From: Massospora cicadina
Taxonomy: Eukaryota; Entomophthoromycota; Entomophthoromycetes; Entomophthorales; Entomophthoraceae
Assembly: GCA_022478985.1 (NCBI GenBank)
Contig: JAKSZP010000163.1
Span: 99,585-163,584, forward strand
Direction of reading: 5' to 3'
DNA length: 64,000 bases
Both the position numbers and the translations under genes were made by a program. Positions 21,811 through 34,306 of this stretch are shown here, piece after piece; the first letter of the stretch is position 1; every line of letters begins with the position of its first letter. The notes under the pieces were generated by a model. It was given only the letters and a program-made list of their open reading frames with translations, was not told the DNA's origin and searched no databases.

Positions 21811-24800
21811 CTATGGGGAGGGGAGGGGACGTGTGAAGGGGCCGTAACCACAATTAAACACTTGTGGATGAAAGGGTCTAATTTGATGAACCAAACTGGG
21901 AACCAGGAGGAGACCAGCTGTCGGTGACGCGGTGGGAGGTCTTTAAATATCCACGCCTGAAAGTGGTCCACCAAATGAGACCAGAATCGGTGGATAGCTT
22001 CTGGGAGGGTGGGTGTGGAGCCTGCTATGGCATCCAAGACAATTGTGTGGATAGTCCAAATGGCGATTGCAACCACCTGAGCACAGAGGGAGGGTGGAAG
22101 GGGGAGGCCATTGATAAAGCAAACATATCTCTTGACAGACTGAAGGGATGTGTTTGATACTGGCCAAGCAGACGTTGAACTTCGCGCCATATCACTCTAG
22201 AGGTAGGACACTTCTCCATGCGGTGGAACAGCGTTCCATACTGGCCACACATGACGCAGGATGAGTGTAAAGCGTTAGAGCGCTCAGCTATATGGTACAC
22301 CCGCCTCAGGCAGCGCCACATGGGAACAGATTTGAGGCTGCAACAGAGGATGGTGTGCATATTTCCAAATAGTCTTCTGAGTCTCAATGGAGTAAGGGAT
22401 GTCCATCATATCTAGGTAGTCCACCCTGGAAAGGACATGGGTCCGTGTGGGGATCACGCCATCTTGGATGGGTAGCCCCTGTACCTCTTGTGTGAACTGA
22501 GGAGAGGGGCGTCCTCTCTGGGATGTGTGTCCACTAATACGAATTCTTCACTCAATGCTCCGCATGGAGAGGAGGATTCGTTTGTAGTGGGTTTTAGTCC
22601 CGTGAGGACCTGTGGCTGATGGGTGTGAAGCCAGGTATTTTATCAAGGAGTGAGGGTTCGATGGATTGTTAAGGCCCAAGGCACAGGAGAAGTTGGAGCG
22701 GGCTGCGCGTGACCAGTGTTGAGAGGGAGCGTAGGGGGAAGTGACGGCTGCAATCCAGGTGCCCAGGATCTTGGCAGCATGGGCTTTGAAGTCAAGCAGG
22801 CCCATGCCACCATGATGATGAGGGCCAAACATGACTCTAGCCGTACTGGTGGTGGGCGGCCTGACCAAAGCCATCCTTGCAGAAGGGCATACAAGGATTT
22901 GAAAAAGCCTGGGGAGAAGGGGATGGCGTGGGCTCCAAACCAGACTTTGGAGAGAAGCATAGAGTTGGCTAAAACAACCCTGCCAGTAAGGGAAGTAGGG
23001 TGGGATCTGAGGGAAGCGATGCGCTTTGTCACGTTGTCTAGTATATGACTTTCTATTACTGCTGATGCGTATCCGCCTGCCTCCACCCACACGCCCAGAT
23101 GGCGGACAGGCCCTATGGTAGGGCGTGGCACGAAGGGGAGCACTAGTGGGGCAGTGTGGGGTGAGCAGGGAGGGCGAGCACATGTACGAGCAGATGGGCT
23201 GGGCTAGGCACTGGTCGCTGGGGCCCAGCAGGTTTGATACTGACCAAGGAGGATGATTTCATTTTTGGAAGCGTTCAGTGAAGCATTACTTACCCAGGAA
23301 TACTCCTGGATGAGAGCTTCAAGTGCGCGTGTGTATTTATTATTAGACACCTCAACCACACAGTCATCTGCAAACTCCATCATCTTGACTGGGGCTTAGC
23401 CTGGTACATGGACCCCAGTGAGTTGGGCATTCACGTTTCGAAGTAGTGGGTCAAGGCTGAAGTTGTATAAGAGTGGGCTAAGGGGGTCCCTTGTCGCAAG
23501 CCCCTTTGAGGGCGGACTACTTCTGTTAGGAAGCCAGGGCCACATACTGCCAAGGTTGCAGATTCCGTGAGCAGCATCACCCAGTTGATGAAGTGAGGGG
23601 GTAAGCATAATTGTTGGAGGCAGGCCCTGAGGATTTCCAGCTTAATCTAACATAGGCCTTCTATTTGTCCAAAAATACAAGTGCCCCAGAGGCTGTGGAC
23701 TGGCATGCGTTAGCCACAGAGTGCACGTTGTCCCAAATTGACCTTCTGGGTATGAAACCGAATTGTTCTGGGAGATGGTGGCAGATGCTACAATCCCTAA
23801 ACGGTTAGCCATGATTTTTGTTAAAATTTTTGTATCCGTGTTAGTTAAAGAAATGGGGCGCCAGTTGGCTAAGTCTAGCTTGTCCCCTTTCTTGAAGAGT
23901 GAGATGGTGAAGGCCTCTTGTCAATTTGGTAGGAGGCGCGTTTTAAAAAGGCTCTGGTTAAGTGAGGCAAGCAGCAGTGGGGATATATATTATAAGTACT
24001 TTTTATAGAATTCATATGGAATGCCATCTGGGCCTGGGCATTTCTGATTTGGTGCACCGCGGATGGCTGTCCATAGTTCATTTAGAGTAATCAAATTCAT
24101 TATTTCTGGGTATCAGGAAACGGTGCAGATGTGGGTTTGGTTAAAAAATTCTGCCACTTCGGCCAGCTGAATTGGATCAGATCAGTATAACTTGTAGCAA
24201 TACTTTTGTATTTTGATTGCCACTTCAACTGGCGTATCCACGACGGAATCATCCAATCTTTGCACCTGTGTGCAGGTCATGCTCTGGCATGGTGCAAATT
24301 TTTTTAAAAAATATGCGGTGCACTTGTTGCCCTCTGTAATGCATTTGGCCCTGTATTGAACAAAAACCCAATGTTTGTGTTGCCTTTCGAGCGCGTTGAG
24401 GTGGGCGGCTGCTTCCTCCCACTTCTGGCCCTAAGCAGGGCTGTAGCCTTTGGCTGGGATATTGGACTCCAGGTGTGCCAACTATGCCAGAGCGCGCTAA
24501 ATTACAGCCGATGTGGCTCATGAGCATCAGGAGGAGTAGTGGCAAGAGTGGCGGATGGTATACTCTTTGAAGGCTGACCATGTGGAGATGGGGTCCGCGC
24601 AAAATGGTGTAACAAACTCTTTTGCCAAAGTTGCTGATTCCACCCAAGTAGAAAATCCTGGTGATGCAAGTTCAGGAGGGCGGAGTTTGCACCAATGTGG
24701 GGCCTTAGCCACTGTGACAGGTAGGTGGTAGGTTATCGAGACCAGCCAGTGGTCAGAGAATTCAATTTTTTTGTTTGGAAGTGGGGAATGTGAGGTTGGA

Positions 24801-25427
24801 TTTTGCCGGCGTGAGGATAAGGTTGATGCGGGTCATGGACCTTAATTGACCATTGTGGATGCGGGGGCGCATCATGTTTTTGAGCAGTGGGGCTTGCCGC
24901 GGCAGTTCATCTATTAACCCAAGGGTGGCCTTTAGAATGTGAAGTTCTACGTGACCCTGGGGGGCATGGGAGGAGGAAGGCCAACGGTCCATGGGTGTGT
25001 TTAGCCAACATTTCATGTCGCCAACTACAAAAGGGTCTGGGGGTAACAGGAGGTATTTGACCAATGAGAAAGATTCCTTACGCTCTCGTGCACAGGTTGG
25101 GACATAGATATTGATGATAACATGTGCCACGTCAGCCCATGAGAAAGTGATAATGAGGACTCGGCCATTGAGGAAGGATTCTGACAATAAAAATTTGAAA
25201 AAAATTGTTTTTCTGAACTAGCACTCCACAGTGCTCTGACCAAAAGGATAGGGAAGGGAGGAGCATGGTTTTCCAAGAATCCTCAGAACCTCGAGGATAG
25301 TGGAAATCCTGGATGGCCAGGATATCCACAGGTAAATTTTTTTGTAAAAAACTCATTTCCTAGCCTGGGATGGCGAGGCCTTGAGTCTGGCGATATTCAA
25401 CATCCCTAAAGTGAAGGCTTCACCCAT
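21811..25427 (-). pseudogene. LINE copy 2 ORF2, heavily frameshifted
   Basis: Same domain order as copy 1. Endonuclease remnants include AIQDFHYPRGSEDSWK, GDMKCWLNTP (catalytic asparagine region altered) and MTRINLIL. RT motifs include FIPRR-like sequence, GLATRDPLSPLLYNFSLDPL and FADD (23363-23374). The C-terminal CVMCGQYGTLFHRMEKC knuckle is intact in the frame at 22387-22025. It starts at the ATG seven bases after the ORF1 TAA. Open frames longer than 200 codons are rare, so it is dead. The stop region differs from copies 1 and 3 by a one-base deletion. Confidence 0.85.
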
Positions 25428-25433
25428 CGTACC

Positions 25434-26842
25434 TTAGGTGTGAGGGGGTGGGCACCCAGGCCCACTAGCCTCCTCTAGATCCCCATGGGCCTTCACGGCA
25501 GTGCAGGTATTTGAAGCAATGCTATCAGTAGTTTTGTTGATTTTAGCAGAAAGGTTTGCATTGGCTTTTGCCTTTGCTTTTGTTTCCCCGACGTTGAACG
25601 AATTTTTTGTGGTGTGAATGAGTTCTTAGCACCAATGTTCGGGCAAAAAAAAATTTCAGGTAGGTTGGACCCCAAGTCGGTTTCAACTGGAGCTTGGTTG
25701 CAAAGATTGGGTGAGATCAAGTCACGCATAGGATTCTCAGATTAGGTGGCCCAATTGGCATGGGCTTCCCAATCTGATTGGTTGAGGGATTCTTGAGTTG
25801 CTTCTGCCACAAAGGTTTTGATGTCCTCCTGGCGTTGGTAGTGTGGGATAGCGGTGGTGACTTTGGCCGCTTCCTTGGCTGTGGCCCTGCGGGCCTTCTT
25901 GGCCTTCTTCCACTCTTGCAGGGAGATAGGTTTCACCAGTAGGTAGCAGCCTTGTGCTCCCCACAGGGAAGCCTCTTTGGTGCTTGTGGTTGGTTTGTAG
26001 TGCGCCTCTCCACTGGCCATGGCCGCCGAGGGGTGCTCTTGGAATGTGATGCCCTCCTTGGTGGGGCATGCATGTGCCTTATGGCCAAACGCGTCACAGT
26101 GGTTGCAGATGGGGGTGCGCTGTCCACGGTTACCCAGAAAGGGTGGGTGGTATGCCCTTCAATATTGATATATGTGGAGTGCGGGATCTGGGTTAGGTCC
26201 CTCTGCAATCTCCTTGGTTGGGGTCAGAACTGCGATGGCTTTGCCGGTGCACAGGTGTGGCATCATCATAAAGCATTTCATCTTGAAAGATTGTATTTCG
26301 CCATATACGGTGAGACCATCTTTCAGGTGCTGCTCTAAATTGGCACGTTTTACTGTAGTAGGAAAAAAGTCAACCGTGAGGAAAATTTGGTTAGATTTTG
26401 TCCATCTGGTACGTTTGGTTTTGATGACCCATTGCCCTTTGGGGAGGTCAATCACTACATGCACCACAGCAACTTCATCTGCTGCCTCCTTATTTTTGAA
26501 ACCGAGGTCCAGCCAACTGCATGACATGGAGTGAGGTGCAACATACACCGCGGTTAGGAAAAAAGTGTGCACATCCCCACAAAATTTTTCCCATAAAGCT
26601 GTTTATTGGATGTCCAGAAACACATAAACTCCATATTCCACCAACGAGAGTGGTTGGGAGTGCGGCGTGTTGATGTACTGGTTGCATCGCGCTTGCCAAG
26701 CAAGGATTTCCAGGGAAATAGTGACCGCCAGTTTTTTTTATTTTTTTAAACCGCAAGTTTCTCCAGGGCAACTTCAGATGATTGAGGCCGCGGGCCTACC
26801 ACCTTCTCCTCTTACCTTACTTGCCCAACTGCTCCCTGACAT
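25434..26842 (-). pseudogene. LINE copy 2 ORF1
   Basis: It starts at the ATG at 26842 (MSGSSWASKVRG). The knuckle CNHCDAFGHKAHAC is intact at 26107-26066. It ends with TAA at 25434-25436, followed six bases later by the ORF2 ATG. It is broken into at least five frames. Confidence 0.8.
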
Positions 26843-26936
26843 GGGCGCAGACTAATCTCCTCTGTGAGATTATCAAACTAGAATCAGACTTGAATTGAAT
26901 AAGTTGCAAAAGTGATTGCAACGAGAGAGAAAAGTT

Positions 26937-26953
26937 ACTATAAAACTATAATA
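26937..26953. repeat. Target-site duplication of LINE copy 2, right
   Basis: actataaaactataata; right partner of 21649-21665. The B LTR resumes from here. Confidence 0.88.
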
Positions 26954-27071
26954 AAATACAAATTTCTAGTTTTGTGTTAATTTATTATTATCTTCAGTGG
27001 TTTAAATACCCCATTTGTTGCGTTTAGGCTTACTTAGCACCAGCAAGCTTAGTTTTATCCTAAATCAAACA

Positions 27072-27380
27072 CCACCCAAGAGCTGGTGGGCAAATCTATC
27101 CTATTTGTAAAAGAGAAAGATGGGTTTAATTAGTAGTAATTGACTACCAGAGAATTAACAATACAAAGAAAAAGGATTCTATCATCTTCTGAGAATTTAG
27201 AATGCGCTTGATTGTTTATCCAAGAAAAATACTTCTCCGCTATGGATCTAATCTCTGGTTACAGGCAGAATTAGTTGTCTTAGGAAAACAGGACAATTTT
27301 ATAAAATAATGACCCATGAGCTGTTTTAGCCTAAGAAAACGACACAGGGGCTGTTTACCCCTTTAAATTCTAATGGTCCA
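27072..27380 (+). pseudogene. Gypsy D reverse transcriptase, N-terminal part
   Basis: Directly after the gypsy B TSD the plus strand reads QELVGKSILFVKEKDGFN, then VVIDYQRINNTKKKDSI, and a palm segment corresponding to KYFSAMDLISGY (27225-27265), followed by IMTHELF and an N-G-P motif where N-A-P is expected (27372-27380). It ends at the E LTR and resumes at 35072. Confidence 0.7.
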
Positions 27381-28139
27381 TGTTCACTGTTGCAATTGAG
27401 TAAAACTGGACAAGATTATCGCAGTTATTTTCACTCAAATATGTAAATTGTTTGTAGACAGTATACCGTAAATAAACATAAAGCTTAAAGAAATAAGATT
27501 TTCTAATTTATCATTCCAAATATGACGTAGTCTCAATAAGCGCTTCCAGTTTATATATTTGTTGTGAGCATAAAAAAATCTTTTACTGATATAAAAGAAA
27601 CCAGAATGCGTATTGGCGCTGCCCCTTTTTCAATATATGGCCTTCTCCAATATATACCCTAGCCTTTAATGATTCAGTTTTCTTTGCTGCTTCCAAATAT
27701 CCTACCATTTCTCATTCATGGTCCACTAATGAGCGGTTTCATGTTGCTGCTGAAACTGTGTGGCAGTCTGTCTAACATCTATTACATATTGAATGTCGCC
27801 TGTCCAATGTCAGCTACAGCTTTGGGGGTATTGATTTTCTTAGTGTTTTTTGTAATCTTTAATTCTTGGGAAAAACCCTGATAGGGGGACTGGGCGCACA
27901 GTCAAAAACTATATAGGCGATTTAATTATTTTTAAAGCCATGATTGTATGGCTAATAATTCATAAATGCTTAACTTTAGGGTTGGAAAATGATAGCGAGT
28001 TATCAATGGCAGATTGAATGTAATCAAGTTGCTGAGGGATTCAGATAGCAGGCAATGGTACCAGCGAAATCTATAAACCATTTTATTATGTTACTGAGGT
28101 AGTTGATCTCATACGTTTAGTCAAACCTAGATCTCAACA
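27381..28139 (-). repeat. 3' LTR of gypsy E
   Basis: It aligns with 34307-35071 over the whole length, including shared stretches such as tttcactcaaata and ctttgggggtattgatt. The minus strand begins TGTTGAGATC; a purine-rich GTGAGGAACTA (28140-28150, minus) precedes it as a possible polypurine tract. Confidence 0.7.
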
Positions 28140-29940
28140 TAGTTCCTCACTTATCCAAACATAAGGAAATGAAAATTTCTCTGCAGTCAGTACTAGAAAT
28201 TGGTAGAGGAGGCTGATGTCTCAGCAACTTGCTGAAATAATTTTAAATTTATTGTGCACTTTGTTGATTAAGTGCCATAAGGTGGGGTACTTTAGCATGT
28301 ATTTATTTGATCAAAGTCTTCTCTATGATATTGAATGGCCTCTTCCAGATGTGTTCAAGCTTACTCATCCTCATAAACTTATGGTTAATGTAGTGGAATA
28401 TATATTTCCTTATACAAGGAAGGGCGAATAATGGCGGCTCTGGTTGATGCGCTCTCTACATCCCTTTTTAAGGCCAGCACGTTAAGTAAACCTCAGTTTA
28501 GAGATTTCTATATGTTTCAGCGAGGTTCTCTAGGTATAGACTGGGGCACAATCCATATCTGATAACACAGGTGTATAGGATTAGAGGTAGTGCGGGTTTC
28601 ACACAGGAGCTAAAAGGGTGATCTTCTCATGGATTAGTGGAATGGGATATTGTATGCAAAGACAGAAAAAGGCAGGAGGAGGTTCTAACTGGACAGTCTG
28701 CTGACGTCAAATTTTACAGGATGCCAACATTGAGTTACATTGACATTATCCACTGTAACACTGTTTTAAGGTGATACCACTCAACAGGATCCGCAGACCC
28801 CCATAAAATTGTTAAGCATGGCAATTATCTAAGAATTAAAGATAGTGCAATTGTTCATCAAAAGAAAACATGGGCATCCGTGTTTATAAGTGATACTTAA
28901 AAATAAACTGATGTTGCTGTGGCCTCAGGTCTCTGATCAGTTTGGTTTTGACCCCTTTTTTGTAAGATGATTGATAGCCACCATATTGTATCTTAATTGG
29001 TTTCTGTTGGTGGTTAGCGACCCTATGATGTCAATCAAAAGGATGTGAAAGCGTAGTTAATCTTAACCAGCTATTACAGAGTGCTTTAATGATATGGTAC
29101 TATTACTTGGCACTCCCTGCATCGGCTGAGGGCTTTGCATATATTAAACAGTATCAATTCCTTGTAGTTCTGTTCCTGTTTCTCATACATCTTCTTAAAT
29201 CCTTTGTGAGCGCATGGCTTTGTGAGCTCCTAAGATAAGATCCATATGCTTGGTTGGTCAAGGTATAATGTATTTGCAGGCTTCTATTAGTTCAAAGATT
29301 TTCCAAACTTGACAGTGATATTCTTCACTAATTGGTCCAAAGAGCATGGTAATTCTTCTGGCTCATTACAGTATTCCCTGCTCAGCAGTTTGTTGTAAAT
29401 ACCATACACCATGTCAGCGGTCAATGTAATAGTAGAGATCTGAAACCTTTCATCAGCATTCCGATGTCTATGCCAGGCTGGTTCTGAATCTCAAATATCT
29501 ACGGCTAAAACTTCAGCGCCAAGAGAGCTATATGACCATATGGCTCCTAGATGTTTAGTGGCCATCTAAGTAGTGCTTAGTTACAACCTTTTTTGCACCC
29601 TTTAAATGTAGATTATGAACTTCTTACACTTAAATCACCACTAAAAATTCCTTCTCAGCAATGGAATAAATCTGTTCATGTAAATATAATGTCCAGCTGC
29701 AGTATGCTGGTAGATGCTCTACTACCTCATCGTTGATCTGAGTCAACATGACCCCATATGGTAGCAAGGAATGATTCCATTTGAGATATGATTTGTTTAA
29801 GATTTATTTACATGAGTATTGACACTAAAGCAAGACAGGTGAAAAGTCTCTTATAAAGCCAGCTGACAGTTTGTCATCCATACAAATTGGGGCTTTGTTA
29901 TCCTACAAGTGTATTAGCAGCTCCCCTATTTACTAAAAAT
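28140..29940 (-). pseudogene. Gypsy E RNase H / integrase zone, poorly readable
   Basis: Expected by position to hold RNase H and integrase. I can only find scattered minus-strand pieces (for example KNITVKFGKSLN around 29300). A plus-strand open frame 28216-28431 is present but unrecognised. Boundaries are by exclusion. Confidence 0.35.
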
Positions 29941-29949
29941 TTTGTGAAC

Positions 29950-30430
29950 AACCAGTAATAGCCAACCATCTCTAGGAGAATCTGGATGTTCCGCTTGCTT
30001 GATGGCGTCCCCATATTCTCAATGGCCTTCACTTTAGCCGCGGGGCCATAGGCCTTCTTTGTTTATTTTGAAGCCCAGGTACTATAGTTGTTCTAGGAAG
30101 AAGTTATAACTTCTGGGCTTAACAATCATGTTGAAGCTTTATCTCAGAGCAACTTAATCCAGATGCTGCAAGTGCTCGTTGAACGTCCTCAAGAAGAATT
30201 TTTATGTTGTCCAATTAAATCATGATGCAAGAAACCTTAAAATCTTCCAATATACTGTTTATGGCGCTGTTAGAATGTGGTTGTTACATTAAATAACCTT
30301 TGCGGCAGTTGCATGGGATGGAATATCCCTTGGGTCGCTATGATGGAACAAATATCTAGTTATTCTGCGGACAAATCTATCTGATAGTAGCCACAAATTT
30401 ATCCATAGTAGAGAAGTTTTTTGCTCCACA
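29950..30430 (-). pseudogene. Reverse transcriptase of gypsy E, catalytic box lost
   Basis: Minus-strand pieces: KNFSTMDKFVAT (about 30420-30385), FVPS, the F-x-x-L-P-Q-x-L-F-N segment, INSILEDFKVSCIM, and a catalytic box reading stop-L-D-N in place of Y-L-D-D near 30215. The thumb motif YLGFKINKEGLWP is readable at about 30075-30040. It is clearly gypsy-type and clearly inactive. Confidence 0.65.
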
Positions 30431-31499
30431 GAGATGGTTGAGTACAACATCCATTATTAAAAGGGTAAGAGTCTGTCTTTTTAAGATGTTGAGTCTCTAG
30501 TGGTTGATTACCACTTAAAATATATCCAAGCTTTTTTTAAAATTAGGACTAGCAACACCTAATACTTTTTGATAGTACGTGCATCCCATTATGAGCCATC
30601 TGGTTGGTCTCTTAATTAACAACTTCATTTTCCATCATCAACCAGAGGATGGAATGGAAGTGTATTGACGGATGGTTCTCAATATCAATATGATCTAGCA
30701 CTTTTTGGTACATCCCAAAACAAAGATTTTCAGTTGCATAAAATAGTGTATTTTTGAATAAGGCCTTCAGCTGACCCTTTATGTCTCCATTCGGGCAACC
30801 AGGGGATGCATGAGGTATGACTAGTGAAAACCTTGTGACTTTTTTCCTCCAACCCAAACTCCTCCAGCATCTAAACTTGTGTAGGCCTTGCACTTCTTTT
30901 TAAGTATTATATGGAAGAAGGCGAAAATTTGATGCCATTTTACATGCATCTGGTATGAATAGAGGCTATCTATTAATAAGCTACATCTATATAATCTGGG
31001 AGAATGAGCTTTCATCTAAAATTGGTTTTGGTGTGAGAAGTTGAAGGGCGTGAACACTTTGCTGTATATTGCTGGCATTGTTTTCAGATTAATATCTGTG
31101 TTTGGTAATAACCTGATGGCCATGCAGAATGATCAATTAGCAGCCAGCCCTCATTGGGATGACATACAATCTAAAGATCTGATGAGGGATATCAAGTTTG
31201 AATGCGCGCTTTTTGATAGCTGATGTATTATCTCATACTTGAAGGCTTGGCTTACAAACAGTGGAGCTATTCCTCAAATTTCTGGCCACTGCTCTTGTAG
31301 TAATAAAGAAGGTTTTAGCTGAATATCACTAGGTTATTCTCCTCAAATTTGAAGGTTGATTCCATAAGTTCTAATGTAGAAAGCAAAAATGAGTATATTG
31401 CAATATCCTTAATTAAATCAATAAAATGAACCAATACAACTAAGGAGCCAAAACTTAGCGGCAGTGCACTATAGGCTCTTACAAAAATAGTTGAGTGGG

Positions 31500-31700
31500 T
31501 CTTTTCAGTTCCTTATTCTTTGCGGTAGTCAATATCTGGCAATAGTCCCAGTTCCTTAACTACCTTAATCAATATAATACTGATAGGGGCCCTGATATCT
31601 ATTATAGTCCTGACCTAAACCTTGCCCACTCTAATATTAACGTATGTACTCTTAGAATATTAAGAATTAGTGGTGTTTATTAGTGATACTATAAGACTAT
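31500..31700 (-). pseudogene. Protease of gypsy E, active site mutated
   Basis: The minus strand reads VRTIIDIRAPISIILIKVV. The position of the D-T-G-A triad holds D-I-R-A (31585-31599). The intact equivalent in gypsy C is VIIDTGAPINIVS. Confidence 0.6.
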
Positions 31701-31959
31701 CAACTTGCCCCAGTTGGGACTGTAATTAACGCAGAGTAGGGGGCTATTTATATCTATTTCTCTAAATAAGTCACTTCTAACACCATCTTTTAGTAATTCA
31801 TATTTCTAAAAGCAACAGGTGATCTGTACTGCTTAAGCTTCTGTACGTATGGGTTTATTATCACCTTGGCTGCATGGTCAATATTGTTCTCTTAGCGTGA
31901 GTGAGTAGTAAATGCTAGGTACGTCATCAGCTACAATGAGCCAAAGAGTCAAAAGCGTT

Positions 31960-34200
31960 GTGTTTTTGTGGGGTTGTCTAGAAATATGTTGGCATCCTTA
32001 GGAAGTAGAAGATCCCATTTCTTCTCTGCCCACTCTCTTCTTTGTTCCTTGGTGTCCTCCAATTCCACATGATGCATCTTGGGTTTGGGCCCCTTAGCGT
32101 TGCAATGAATACTTAAGGTCCCTTAACGCTGCTTAATGACACGTGATGTGGAGGATCTCTGGTCTTCAAGGTCTGGTGGAAGTTGAAAAGTTCTCTTCAA
32201 TGTCCTTCTGACAGGTCTTGCTTAGGATCTCATGGATATTGCGATACCCCTTATTGGGTCTGACAAAGGTAGCAGTACAGCAACAGAGATAGTAACCTAT
32301 CTGCAATACATTATATTCATTTCTTTACTTGGGTTAGCATGAACCAGCATAGTACTTTGTAAGGAAGAAGCTTTTTGTAAGCCAATCTGTGCTCTGCTGT
32401 TATTAGAGATCTTCACGCCATATAGCACCTGAGCCTCATAAAAGAGATTATAAACTTCATTATCTGTGGATTTTTTAAAGAAAATATTGCGGAATGCGGT
32501 CTTACTGGTCGTCATCATCTCTGCTCATCCAAATCCCTTTACAGTAATGTTCTTTACATTTATGTAAAACAGTCCAGTTTTTCTAATCTTAAGTATCACC
32601 AGCTACTGATTCTCTAGGTCCACCAAGTTCATAGTGTTACAGCTTAGTATTGTCACACTTGCTGTCTATGCAAATCTCAAATAGCAAAAGGAAGGTGTGT
32701 ATGTGTCCTTTCTTCTCAAACTTTGCCAAGTTAATGGGTAAAATCTATAACCGCCTGCATCCTCAGTTGCTCAGCTTAGGATTCATTGTGAAGATGTTTA
32801 GTTCCATATTGCATGATATTTAGCCAAAGTTTATGCGTGTTAATTTTGATGGACCAAGGAAGGGAGTAGGGTGAGCAGGTATCATAACGCACTTAACTTT
32901 AAATTTAGAGTGGCGCAAAGAGTTTTTTGGATTAGTTGTTTGACTTTATCTTTTCAGGGGTGGGTACCAAAATCAGAACCGCCGGAATATTTCATCCTGC
33001 AAGTTTTTGTCAACTTCATAGTGGGTCCATTAGACTAGACTTGTATGCATCAGTGAATATTTCTTTTATTTCTGGCAGGAGGTCCCTTATGGCATGTACA
33101 AATTTGCTTCTGATTTCATCCTGAAACTTGCCTATATAATGGAAAGATATTGACACTCAATATACATGGATTGATTGATCTTTTACAGTATAATTTCCAC
33201 AGTTGTGAGCCAGGCTTTCAAGAAAACGCTTTCTTCAGTGAGGTATGTGATTCATAGGCCTTAGCCTGTTCCAGGTTATTCACTGAGCCATTTTCTCTAT
33301 AAAGATGGTTTTAGGATTGGATAACTCCATTCAGAGACTAAATGAGACTACGTATCCTGTCCTGACTGGCCTCAGTGCTTCACTTAAGGTCATAAATCTT
33401 GTTGTTATGATTAACTATGTCCTAGAGGCGACCAAGATGCTGGTCCAATTCTTCTACCAACTGCCTGATGGAGCAATTATCTGATCATGGTCCTCTCAAT
33501 CCAGCCTCCTTGGCTGATTGCTGAACAACTTCTATCGCAGTTATTCCTCAACCTGGTTGCAATGATGAATTATATCAGCTACCCATTTGTTGACACCCCA
33601 CGATGGTCCAGTACACGCCTATGATGCAAGCCACGTTTGCATGCAGTTGGTCAGCAAGTTCATCTACTTGGTTTTGGCTTTGACTGCCCGACATTGGTTG
33701 TTAAGAATGACCACTTAAACTTATTAAAAGGCGCTGTTCAAATGGTCAGCCAGTGATTTGTTTCCCAACGTTGAGCCCCTGAAAACTCACCTAGTTAGCT
33801 GATCTTGAATTGCTGCCAATTAAAATCCGCGTGGTCTTTTGGATTAGCTAATGTATGTCTAGTAAATCCAAATAATACATTCATCTGAGTAGCTTTCTTC
33901 TTGATTATGGCAGACATCATGATTTTAAATAAAATTAGTCTGCATACAGATAGTCCTGGGTTTTATAACATTTTGAACATCCACAAGTGGTCTTCATTGA
34001 TAGCTTTGGCGGATAGATTATACCTGTGAAGGAGCCATTACATGACCTCTTTGACGTGTTTATATGGTGCGTTAGATATCCAATCTAGATAATGGGAGGC
34101 TAGCAGTCTAAGAGCATGAGATCCAAAGTTGGAGCGTCATTTAACTCATTTTCTGAACTGGTGAGGTGGAAGTGGTCTTAGTTGTCATCAATATCCATGG
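31960..34200 (-). pseudogene. gag of gypsy E (C-terminal part recognisable)
   Basis: Around 32110-31960 the minus strand encodes CNAKGPKPKMHHVELEDTKE and REWAEKKWD, which looks like a decayed nucleocapsid knuckle followed by the charged segment before protease. The upstream part to 34200 has only short frames (for example 32518-32297, MMTTSKTAFRNIFFKK). The assignment of the upstream half is by position. Confidence 0.45.
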
Positions 34201-34306
34201 GTTGAGTGTTTACCCTGTTTCTGAATCCAGTAGTAAAATGACTGAGGACCAGCCTTGTGAAAGGTGGTTCCTTAACTACTTCTATAGTTTTGTCAAAAAG
34301 TCCCCC

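Larger units (their letters stand above)
21666..26936 (-). mobile_element. Full-length LINE, copy 2
   Basis: A 5271-bp minus-strand copy of the same LINE, in the opposite orientation to its host gypsy B. The 5' terminus (plus strand ...gcaacgagagagaaaag) and the AT-rich 3' tail (TTTAAA repeats at 21670-21692) match the other copies. It has the most frameshifts of the three. Confidence 0.92.
15441..27071 (+). mobile_element. Ty3/gypsy element B with two LTRs, hosting LINE copy 2
   Basis: Plus-strand LTR retrotransposon: 5' LTR 15441-16152, gag from 16188, protease near 17640-17960, dUTPase-like segment 18086-18388, RT 18530-19390, RNase H 19440-19960, integrase about 19970-21050, polypurine tract 21075-21087, 3' LTR from 21088 resuming after the LINE to 27071. 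It is flanked by a 5-bp TSD, ccatc (15436-15440) and ccacc (27072-27076). Without the LINE the element is about 6.4 kb. Stops are spread through every gene, so it is inactive. Confidence 0.88.
21088..27071 (+). repeat. 3' LTR of gypsy B, split by LINE copy 2
   Basis: The left part 21088-21665 and right part 26937-27071 together align with the 5' LTR 15441-16152. The split lies in the A/T-rich stretch actatagaactataata that became the LINE TSD. The last 30 bases have diverged; the end at 27071 is set by the 5-bp TSD that follows. Confidence 0.85.
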
